This document shows positions 1 to 7,400 of a DNA stretch of 8,837 nucleotides, in pieces. The notes below the pieces were generated by a model. It made no database searches. It had not been told where the DNA came from and was given only the letters and a program-made list of their open reading frames with translations. The position numbers were made by a program, and so were the translations under genes. The stretch spans positions 1-8,837 of the forward strand of contig CAMBZY010000102.1 of the NCBI GenBank assembly GCA_945872325.1, given 5' to 3'. Within the stretch, counting starts at the first letter, position 1; each line of letters starts with the position of its first letter. This DNA is from Candidatus Kuenenia stuttgartensis. GTDB lineage: Bacteria > Planctomycetota > Planctomycetia > Isosphaerales > Isosphaeraceae.

Positions 1-522
1 TCTTCAATCGACGGTCATAAACCCAATTTTGAAACCTTCCCAATCGCCGCAATGATCAACTACGAATTTCCAGCCAGAGGGAATCTTCCACCCGTAAAAA
101 TGACTTGGTACGACGGGGGCCTGATGCCCGCGACTCCAAATGAAATGCCTGAAGGCCAAAGACTTGACGGCAATGGGGTTTTATATGTCGGGTCAAAGGG
201 CAAGATGTACCACGGGTCGCATGGAGGAATGCCACGTCTCCTCCCAGCCTCATTGCACGAACAGGCCAAACTGATTCCCAAAACAATGAAGCGGTCGCCA
301 GGTCATTACGAAGAGTGGCTGATGGCCTGTAAGGGAGGCCCAAAGCCCGTCTCCAACTTCGATTACGCCGGGCCTTTGACAGAAATTGTGTTACTGGGAG
401 TCCTGTCGCTTTATGCTCCCGGTAAACGGTTGCAATGGGACAGCCCGAGTTTGCGGGTAAAAAATGCTCCAGAATTGACTCCGTTTATTCATACGGAATA
501 TCGCTCAGGATGGTCGCTTTGA
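1..522 (+). CDS. Gfo/Idh/MocA-family oxidoreductase, C-terminal part (5' truncated)
   Basis: The reading frame is open from base 1 to the TGA at 520-522, giving 173 residues with no start, so the NAD(P)-binding Rossmann half lies upstream of the window. What remains is the C-terminal alpha/beta substrate domain typical of planctomycete members of this family. Recognisable landmarks are KMTWYDGG, an NGVLYVGSKGKM strand pair, the PRLLP segment, GHYEEWLMACKGG, SNFDYAGPLTEIVLLG, and the ending EYRSGWSL. Family members oxidise or reduce hydroxyl groups of sugars, inositols and related compounds with a nicotinamide cofactor. Many planctomycete copies carry a Tat signal, but that end is not visible here. 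The gene ends 59 bases before a DUF1080 gene on the same strand, and no terminator is visible between them, so co-transcription is likely. The substrate cannot be deduced. The family call is confident; the specific function is open. Confidence 0.9.
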   Translation, partial: SSIDGHKPNFETFPIAAMINYEFPARGNLPPVKMTWYDGGLMPATPNEMPEGQRLDGNGVLYVGSKGKMYHGSHGGMPRLLPASLHEQAKLIPKTMKRSPGHYEEWLMACKGGPKPVSNFDYAGPLTEIVLLGVLSLYAPGKRLQWDSPSLRVKNAPELTPFIHTEYRSGWSL

Positions 523-581
523 ATGGTTGACTGATCGACTCAGCTTCGTAATTCGTGTCACTTTTCATGCGAGACTGTTCC

Positions 582-1271
582 ATGCAATATCGTCTATTGG
601 CGCTAATAATCCTGACACTCTTGGGCTCATCTGCATTTGCAGAAGAGAATATATTAACGGATCTGGAAAAAAATAACGGCTGGACTTTATTGTTCGACGG
701 TCGTTCAACGCGAGGATGGATGTCGCCCAAACACCAGCCCCTGCCTGATTCACATGTACAAAATGGATCTCTGAATCCGCATCCGTGCGATTACATGCTC
801 GTCTATGAAAAGCTTCTCGAAAATTTCGTGCTGGCTATGGATTTTAAAATCACCGAGAAATGCAATAGCGGAATCTTCGTACGTACCATGCCACTCGAAC
901 CCAGGACTGGCAAGGATGTTGGGTTCAACGGAATTGAAATTGCAATTGATGCAACGCCCGGCCCTGGTTTTCATACCACAGGAGCAATTTACGACCTGGT
1001 TCCTACAAATATGGACTCCATGAAGCCGGTTGGTCAGTGGAATCACATCCAGATCACAAGTAATGACGGCTTGATTCAGGTGGAGGTCAACGGCAGGCTT
1101 GTTTCGAGAATTGATCTCGACTTGTGGACTGAAGTGAACAAACGGCCTGATGGCTCGGCCCATAAATTCGATATTGCATATAAAAACCATCCTCGCAAAG
1201 GCTATATCGGCCTCCAGGATCACGGTAGCGATTGCTGGTATCGCAATATCAAATTGAAAAAACTTCCCTGA
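582..1271 (+). CDS. Secreted DUF1080 (3-keto-disaccharide hydrolase family) protein
   Basis: This 229-residue protein has an N-terminal Sec signal: Arg at residue 4, a hydrophobic core LLALIILTLLG, and a likely cut after AFA at residue 20. The rest is one DUF1080 (PF06439) beta-sandwich related to concanavalin-like lectins and glucanases. Family landmarks are WTLLFDG (34-40), GW (45-46), NSGIFVR (95-101), the GIEIAIDA strand (117-124), TGAIYDLV (133-140), WNHIQI (153-158), a VNGRLV strand (169-174) and GYIGLQDHG..CWYRNIKLK (207-226). Some family members are known to cleave 3-keto-glycosides made by an oxidoreductase, and this gene follows a Gfo/Idh/MocA gene, which suits that role. Start choice: the frame also opens at GTG 555 and ATG 567, but ATG 582 gives the cleanest signal peptide and has a weak GAG at 571-573. 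Substrate and exact reaction are inferred only from family and context. Confidence 0.88.
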   Translation: MQYRLLALIILTLLGSSAFAEENILTDLEKNNGWTLLFDGRSTRGWMSPKHQPLPDSHVQNGSLNPHPCDYMLVYEKLLENFVLAMDFKITEKCNSGIFVRTMPLEPRTGKDVGFNGIEIAIDATPGPGFHTTGAIYDLVPTNMDSMKPVGQWNHIQITSNDGLIQVEVNGRLVSRIDLDLWTEVNKRPDGSAHKFDIAYKNHPRKGYIGLQDHGSDCWYRNIKLKKLP

Positions 1272-1353
1272 TTTGGAAGCTCAGTGATTACGTAAACGAA
1301 CAGGTGACAATTCAAGAGGTGACCCATCTTCGCAAAACCAAGCGGTCGCAAGG

Positions 1354-1379
1354 TCCGTGAAAGGGGCTGACGGATTTTT
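1354..1379 (+). terminator. Weak intrinsic terminator candidate after the DUF1080 gene
   Basis: TCCGT (1354-1358) pairs with ACGGA (1370-1374) across an 11-base loop, and five T follow at 1375-1379. Two G-T wobbles could lengthen the stem. The stem is short, so this is only a candidate. Its position 80 bases after the DUF1080 stop and before zwf makes biological sense. Confidence 0.3.
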
Positions 1380-1420
1380 GGTTGGATAGGTGTCGCTTAT
1401 GTCTTTCGTTCAGCGGAATG

Positions 1421-1429
1421 TGTCATAAT
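1421..1429 (+). promoter_or_regulatory. Possible extended -10 promoter for zwf
   Basis: TGT followed by CATAAT matches an extended -10 element (TGn plus five of six -10 bases), 55 bases before the zwf ATG. No good -35 hexamer lies at 16 to 18 bases upstream, which is tolerated when the TGn motif is present. The predicted transcript start would fall near 1436, just before the palindrome at 1443-1452. Confidence 0.3.
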
Positions 1430-1484
1430 AATTAGGTCGTGAGTTGATCAACCGTCCTTTGGCCTGTTCAGAGCAACCAGATCC

Positions 1485-3044
1485 ATGCCAGATAGCGATA
1501 CAAACCCTGTCCCAACAACACTTTCCATGTCGACTACAGAAGGCTTGCCAAGCCGGATAGCCGAGCCATGCGTAATCGTCTTGTTTGGAGCCACTGGCGA
1601 TCTCACGCACCGAAAACTGCTGCCTGCACTCTGCCGATTGGCTCAGTCAGGCCAACTCGCGAACCAATATGCTGTCTTGGGATTCGCTCGGCGCGATTGG
1701 ACTCACGACCGGTTCCGCGAAGAGATGGCCAGCTCCATCGCAAGTCATTCTGTGATTTCCGGACACTGGCCGGAATTTGCTCGCCACCTGTTCGTCTCTC
1801 AGGGAACTTTTGACGATCTCGCCAGTTTTGAGGCTCTGAAGGTTCAACTCGACGCCATCGATCAAGAGTTTGGAACCAAGGGGAATCGACTTTTTTATCT
1901 CGCCACAGCCCCTGAGTCGTTCGCTCAGATTGTCGAAAACCTCGGAAGGTCAGGCCTGATCTATCCAGCCAACTCCACTGGCCCTTGGTCAAGAGTGGTT
2001 GTGGAAAAGCCGTTCGGACACGACACCCAATCGGCCATCCAGCTTCACGAGGACATCTCAAAGTGGCTGACAGAAGCTCAGACATATCGAATTGATCACT
2101 ATTTAGGCAAGGAAACTGTACAGAACATTCTCGCTCTCAGGTTCGGTAATACCGTTTGGGAATCGATCTGGAATCGTTCGCACGTCGCTTCCATTCAGTT
2201 TCTGGTCTCTGAAACGGTCGGAATGTCTGGCGGTCGAGGCGCATTTTACGACCAGGCGGGCGCCATCCGCGACATGGTCCAAAACCATATGATGCAACTT
2301 CTGGGAATGATCTGCCTGGAACCGCCCGGCGACCTTTCAGCCGACTCTCTGCGAAATGAAATGGTTAAAGTCCTACAGGCTCTGCCTAAATGGAATCCTG
2401 AAGACGTGGCTCAGAATGTGGTCCGTGGCCAATACACCGCCGGAGTCGTGGACGGAGAAGAAGTTCCGTCCTACACCGCCGAACGAAACGTTGGCCCCCA
2501 CTCGACCACTGAAACCTATCTGGCCATGCGACTTACGCTTGAGAATTGGAGATGGGCAGGTGTTCCGATCTATTTCAGGACTGGCAAACGGCTCCCGAAA
2601 CGCACGACAGAAATTGCAATCCAGTTTCGCCGCCCTCCCGCCGCCCTTTACGAAGCCCAGAATTTGCACGGAGATCAAGGCGCAAATCACCTGATCCTGC
2701 GGATTCAGCCTGATGAAGGCGCCAGCCTTTTCTTTCAGGCCAAAGTTCCAGGCTCCCGACGCCGGCTTCAGGAAGTACACATGGATTTCGGATATTCAGG
2801 CACGTTCGCCGGCCCTCCACCTGAAGCCTACGAAAGACTTCTCCTGGACGTGATTCTCGGCGATCAGTCGCTTTTCACCCGTATTGACTTTGTGCTGAAT
2901 TCCTGGAAATTCGTGACCAACATCATGAAAACCTGGGAATCACAGGAGATCAAGCCATTGCCATATGCTGCCGGCACCTGGGGCCCAACCGAGTCGGAAC
3001 AACTCCTGACGCGTGACGGATTTCGCTGGCGAAAACCTAGCTGA
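1485..3044 (+). CDS. zwf: Glucose-6-phosphate 1-dehydrogenase
   Basis: This cytoplasmic enzyme oxidises glucose 6-phosphate to 6-phosphogluconolactone with NAD(P)+, the first step of the oxidative pentose phosphate pathway. The 519-residue product shows the full family pattern. The N-terminal Rossmann nucleotide motif is LFGATGDLTHRK (33-44), and EKPFG lies at 174-178. The active-site signature RIDHYLGKE (202-210) holds the catalytic Asp-His pair and substrate-binding Lys. GAFYDQAGAIRDMVQNHMMQ (252-271) contains the His expected to act as general base (His268). The C-terminal substrate and oligomer domain includes FRTGKRLPKR (364-373). Length is slightly above the usual 480-510 because of about 25 non-conserved residues at the N terminus. 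ATG 1527 (Met15) is an alternative start, and the Shine-Dalgarno signal before ATG 1485 is poor. No lactonase or 6-phosphogluconate dehydrogenase gene lies beside it. A strong terminator follows. No broken motifs are seen. Confidence 0.97.
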   Translation: MPDSDTNPVPTTLSMSTTEGLPSRIAEPCVIVLFGATGDLTHRKLLPALCRLAQSGQLANQYAVLGFARRDWTHDRFREEMASSIASHSVISGHWPEFARHLFVSQGTFDDLASFEALKVQLDAIDQEFGTKGNRLFYLATAPESFAQIVENLGRSGLIYPANSTGPWSRVVVEKPFGHDTQSAIQLHEDISKWLTEAQTYRIDHYLGKETVQNILALRFGNTVWESIWNRSHVASIQFLVSETVGMSGGRGAFYDQAGAIRDMVQNHMMQLLGMICLEPPGDLSADSLRNEMVKVLQALPKWNPEDVAQNVVRGQYTAGVVDGEEVPSYTAERNVGPHSTTETYLAMRLTLENWRWAGVPIYFRTGKRLPKRTTEIAIQFRRPPAALYEAQNLHGDQGANHLILRIQPDEGASLFFQAKVPGSRRRLQEVHMDFGYSGTFAGPPPEAYERLLLDVILGDQSLFTRIDFVLNSWKFVTNIMKTWESQEIKPLPYAAGTWGPTESEQLLTRDGFRWRKPS

Positions 3045-3075
3045 TTTTCATCAATAAATGAAAAGAAATGAAATT

Positions 3076-3117
3076 AAAAGCCTCATTCCCACCAATCTGG
3101 AAATGAGGCTTTTTTTT
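3076..3117. terminator. Strong intrinsic terminator between convergent zwf and DUF1552 genes
   Basis: A perfect 12-base-pair stem (AAAAGCCTCATT at 3076-3087 with AATGAGGCTTTT at 3102-3113) is extended by three more pairs after one C-A mismatch, leaving a six-base loop. On the plus strand it ends in a run of eight T (3110-3117), ideal for stopping zwf transcripts. On the minus strand the hairpin is followed by TTTT and then an AT-rich stretch, so it can plausibly also end the DUF1552 operon. It starts 31 bases after the zwf stop and ends 12 bases before the DUF1552 stop. Confidence 0.9.
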
Positions 3118-3129
3118 AATCGATTACAA

Positions 3130-4440
3130 TCAAATCTCAGCCAGTTTCTCTGTCGAATCGCCGAACTGGCTTTGTTTTATTCCGAATTTTTCCATGATCG
3201 AAAGATATAAGCTGCACATTTTGCGATTTTCTTTGCCAAGATAATCCAAAACCCTGCCTGATTGCAGCTTACCACCTCCCCTGCCCACCAAAATGACCGG
3301 TAGCTGATTGGCTTCGTGGCCACCAGTCAGCATGCTCGAACAATACATCATAATGGTATTGTCGAGTGCCGTTCGCTCGCCTTCCTGGATCGAATCCAGG
3401 CGGGTTGCAATATATGCAACCTGCTCCACAAAGAACTGATTTACACGGAGCCAGTCCGCTCCATCCGTGTGCGAAAGCAGGTGGTGGATCATATAATCGA
3501 TCCCAAGATTTGAGAATCGCAATGAAGAGTGGTCATTATTCAGCTTCAAAGTGCTGAATCGGGTCGTATCCGTCTGGAAACCCAGTACCAGAATATCGCA
3601 CATCAAACGCATATGTTCGGCAATGTCCTGAGGAACTCCGTCCTTGGGCCGGGGCTTGTTGGGCTTGTCCAGAGTCGGCCTCCAGCCCTGCAACTCTTCA
3701 CGCTTGCCCGCCTGCTCAATGCGCTGTTCCACTTCCCGAACAGAATTTAAATATTCGTCGAGTTTCAATTGATCATTATGACTGATCTTTCCACGCAGAG
3801 ACTTCGCCTCGCCAAGCACAGCGTCCAGAACGCTCGCATCTGTAGCCGACGAATTGTCTTTGAATAGCCTGTCAAATGCCAGTGCTGGATAAACTTCAAG
3901 AGGCGTCGGGGTGGTCGGTGAACTCCATGAAATGTGAGAACTGTAAAGCATCGAATAATTTTTGTGGACCGATGCCATCGATGGCTCACAGCCCAGAACC
4001 AGGCTCGGCACCCGTGTCTGACGCCCAACCCTCTGGGCCAGAAACTGGTCAATACTTGTCCCTGATTTGATCGCACCACCCGATGCCAAAGGCGCTCCTG
4101 AAAGAATATTACCCGTTTGAGAACTGTGAATATTACCCTTCAAAGCCTCTGCGTTATAAAGACCTTTAATTAAAGTCAGTTTTGATTTATGGGGGGCAAG
4201 TGGTTCAAGCACCTTGCCAAGTTGCATCTGGGCGCCCTCGCCCTTCGCCCACCACTCCTTGCTGTGAAATCCATTGCCTGAAAAAAGACATGCAAATCGA
4301 ACCGGCGGCTCATTATTGGCTGACTTGCTTGAAGAATCAGCAGCTTTTAATTTTACAGACTCCATCCACGGCAGTGACATTGTCACGCCCACGCCTCTGA
4401 CAAACGCACGCCGATTCAGTACCATCTTCGATTGACTCAT
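3130..4440 (-). CDS. DUF1552 domain-containing protein with Tat signal
   Basis: This 436-residue protein begins with a twin-arginine export motif, NRRAFVRG (9-16), followed by a modest hydrophobic stretch to about residue 26. It is therefore predicted to be folded in the cytoplasm and exported by Tat. The remainder matches the DUF1552 family over full length: RFACLFSGNGFH (48-59), SGTSIDQFLAQ (126-136), SLVLGCEP (146-153), YNRxRFS-type segment TTRFSTLKL (292-300), HTDGADWLRVNQFFVEQVAYIA (324-345), a TALDNTIMMYCSSM strand (357-370), LPVILVGRGGGKLQSGR (380-396) and the terminal FGDSTEKL (426-433). The family has no proven biochemical role. The late DNT..MYCSSM..GGH..N.LPVILVG pattern loosely recalls DUF1501 and alkaline-phosphatase-like proteins, which is only an impression. 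It lies 37 bases downstream of the giant PSCyt1/DUF1592 gene on the same strand and is very likely translated from the same mRNA. A good ribosome-binding site supports the start. Confidence 0.93.
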   Translation of the reverse strand: MSQSKMVLNRRAFVRGVGVTMSLPWMESVKLKAADSSSKSANNEPPVRFACLFSGNGFHSKEWWAKGEGAQMQLGKVLEPLAPHKSKLTLIKGLYNAEALKGNIHSSQTGNILSGAPLASGGAIKSGTSIDQFLAQRVGRQTRVPSLVLGCEPSMASVHKNYSMLYSSHISWSSPTTPTPLEVYPALAFDRLFKDNSSATDASVLDAVLGEAKSLRGKISHNDQLKLDEYLNSVREVEQRIEQAGKREELQGWRPTLDKPNKPRPKDGVPQDIAEHMRLMCDILVLGFQTDTTRFSTLKLNNDHSSLRFSNLGIDYMIHHLLSHTDGADWLRVNQFFVEQVAYIATRLDSIQEGERTALDNTIMMYCSSMLTGGHEANQLPVILVGRGGGKLQSGRVLDYLGKENRKMCSLYLSIMEKFGIKQSQFGDSTEKLAEI

Positions 4441-4450
4441 GATTCAAAAA

Positions 4451-4456
4451 CTCCTT
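4451..4456 (-). promoter_or_regulatory. Ribosome-binding site of the DUF1552 gene
   Basis: On the minus strand AAGGAG lies 10 bases before the ATG at 4440. It is the only strong Shine-Dalgarno match before any gene in this window. It supports both the chosen start and independent translation initiation of the second gene in the operon. Confidence 0.75.
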
Positions 4457-4477
4457 GATTCGAGCTCTAATGGAATC

Positions 4478-7400
4478 TCACTCAGCCTGATAATCGGCAT
4501 TTAAGCCGCGTTGATTGCGGAATTGTGGGCTCAGGATGACCGAAAGAATCGAATCCTGAATGCCTGTCATTGGTTTGTCTGTGATTTTCGCTTGCATTTC
4601 ATCGATCAACGGATCGTCCGAAACCCGTACCGATCGTCCCAGAGCATAGCCCAGCAGTTTTCGATGAAATTGACGTGTGAACTCAGCCTTCTTGGTTGTG
4701 AGCAAATAGTTGCGAAGGCCATCGATATCCTTGAATTTAGTACCGTCCTTCAACTCTACCGACGTGTCCACTGGCCTGCCCCCCAAATCAGCTGACCGAC
4801 GTCGACCAATCGGGTCAAATGCTTCAAGAGCCATCCCAAATGGGTCGATTCTGTCATGGCATTTGGCACATGATGGATCAGCACGATGCTTTTCGGTTAT
4901 CTGACGCACCGTCAGCCCATCCGTATCCAACTCACTTTCAGGCAACTGTGGTACGTTTTTAGGTGGCTTGGGCAACTTCTCACCCAAAAGCGTTTCCAGG
5001 AGCCAGTTTCCTCGCAGAATTGGGCTTGTACGCGATGCTCCTGATTGTTTCGCCGTCAACGCCCCAAATCCGAGCAGACCGCCTCGACCAGCCAATTTCA
5101 TCCCCTGGGTGGCCTGCCAGCGATCGCCTTTAATGGAATCGAGACCATAGAACTTTGCCAGACGTTCGTTCAGGAATGTCTGGTCACTGTCCAGAATATT
5201 CGCAACAGGCCGATTCTGTTGGAAAAGGTCCATGAAGTAAAGCACGACTTCTTCGTACAATGGCCCTCTAAGTTCCGCAAATTCAGGGAAGATTTTCTCA
5301 CTCTTCTCGTTATGCGTATTAAAGTCCTTCAAATGCAACCACTGACATGCAAACTCTGTTGAAAGTGCCCTTATCTTAGGATCGGCCAACATTCTCAAGG
5401 TCTGTTTTCTCAATTTTTCAGGATCGTGCAGTTCGCCCTTGTCTGCTACTTTCCGAAGCTCATCGTCTGGCATCGTCGACCATAGGAAATAGCTCAGCCT
5501 TGAGGCCAGTTCCCAATCGTTGAGTGGCCTCGTCCGGGCTTGATCCGCTGTCGGTTCCAGGTGATACATGAACGCGGATGACATTAAGACCCGTGTCAGA
5601 ACAAGTCTCAAGGATTCATCGTGTGGTAATGATTGCGAGCGTAACTTGTCATAAAGCTGCTTCAAGCCCGTTTTCTCATCGGGTTTCAATGGACGACGAT
5701 ACGCTCTGTCAGCGACTTTTAATACCGATTCCCACTGGCTCGATTCCGAATCTTTCAGCTGGGCTCGAAACTTGTTGGCTCGCTCTTTAATCGGCTTGCG
5801 AAGCGGTTCAAAAATTCGGACGTCACCGTCCTGAGTCACATATTCCATGAATTGCTTGTAGCCAACCTCAACCTTAAGTGGCTCCTGGCTGATATACCAA
5901 AGCTGATTCCAAAGGTCGTCCAGATAGGCTTTTTCCTGGTCATTGAGCATCAATCGTGAAAGGTTGTCATCCTCACGATGATAAAGTGCGACCGTTACCA
6001 CTTCATCCACAGGTACAATTTGCGGATAGCAAACGGCAGCCGGTAAAATCGCACGGAAACTGTCGAATGACTTTTTCCATGTTTCTATCCCCGAACCAGA
6101 GATCAGTAGTGGTCGAGTCGGTGAAAATCCAATCATCGGGCCTGACTGATTCTGCACCATATGAACCTGTGCCCCTGCCGTAGATGGCCAGTTCCCCAAA
6201 GCCGTAGCATCTGCTACAAAAGTACGTCCTTCAGCCCATTCGGCAGGAATTTCAAATGATCTCGATTCCCCCAGCTTCATTTCAATACCAGTATTTCCTG
6301 GTTTGTTGCCTTCGTTGACTAACGCCGCAAAATTCAATCTTCTGAAGATCGGCCCCTGCAATGACATCAGGCGTGATTTCAATTCAGCATCAGGCGATTT
6401 ATCCGGGGGAGTTGTGGCTGTGAACAGGGATTGAACCTTGTTCGCCAGTTCTATTCGTTTTGTTGGATCTGATTCGTTGATCCACTGATCAAGTGCAGAA
6501 CCACGGGGCACAACTGCCAAAGTATCCGCAACCTTTTCGCTTGCCGGCTCAAGTGCAAATGCCCACACACCTGAATGACCGTGAGAATCCGCATGGGGAT
6601 TACCTGCATGAATATTCGGACTTACATCGCCAGAAAGACTCCACAATCGCTTTGCACCAGCCGACTCTTTGACATTCAAGTCCACTTCAGTCAGGTCGCA
6701 GCCATGTTCGCCGTTACGTGGGCCGATGACTAATGCAATCGTGGTCCCTTCACTGACCCGGATTTGATTTATCGGAGGGATCACATTCGGCTTGCTTGTA
6801 TCTGCCACACCAGCAGCCAGAACTTGACGCGTCGTTCCACGTCGCAGTTCCAGCGACCATGTCACACCATTGCCACAATCACCGTGTGCATCATTTGTTA
6901 TGGCCTTAATATCAACCATTCCTGTGATTGGGCTTGTCCAGTAAATCGCAACAGACTGGCTTGGAGATGGGTGCACCGCAATCGATTTTGGCTTCATCAG
7001 GCCAGGCACTCGCACCGTCTGATCAGAAGAATTTGCAAAAACGTTCGGCGTTTCCGGCTTGCCCCAACCTTTCACAAAAGCATGCCCACCGCCATTTTCC
7101 ACCCGGCCTTGCATCAGATTGATATTGGCGGGTTGAGCAAGATGACCGAGACCAGCGACATCAGCCCATGCCGTTAATATCGATTGATCGAGATGATTCT
7201 TCGCTGCAAGTGCTTTAAAATCAGGCTTGTCAGGATTGCTCCGAAGAAACTCAATGGCATTGAGATATTCTGCTGACCGGTGCAATTCCAAACGCTTTTT
7301 TGCCAAAAGGGCCACAGAATCATTTAAATTAAGAAGCGGAATCGGGACCAGTCTAGGCTTTTCGAGTCGCGGATTGTTCCAGATAAACTTGTTGTCACCT

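Larger units (their letters stand above)
1272..1484. other. Intergenic region between the DUF1080 gene and zwf
   Basis: This 213-base gap holds no convincing gene. It contains a direct repeat of AGGTGAC (1302-1308 and 1317-1323), a weak hairpin with five T (1354-1379), an extended -10-like element (1421-1429) and a 10-base perfect palindrome (1443-1452). Together these suggest that transcription of the upstream pair ends here and that zwf has its own promoter. Each element alone is weak. Confidence 0.5.

Noticed and set aside
526..552. TTGACT upstream of the DUF1080 gene as a possible -35 element
   Set aside because: The bases 16 to 18 positions downstream make a poor -10 element, and the gene more likely shares a transcript with the oxidoreductase 59 bases upstream.
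750..1223. A 157-codon open frame antisense to the DUF1080 gene
   Set aside because: The sense strand encodes a clear DUF1080 domain; the antisense translation matches nothing recognisable.
1302..1323. Direct repeat of AGGTGAC spaced 15 bases apart downstream of the DUF1080 gene
   Set aside because: There are only two 7-base copies, with no linked promoter element close enough to suggest an operator.
1603..2085. A 160-codon open frame antisense to zwf
   Set aside because: It lies wholly inside zwf on the opposite strand and its translation is rich in Arg, Trp and Ser with no family features, as expected for a shadow frame.
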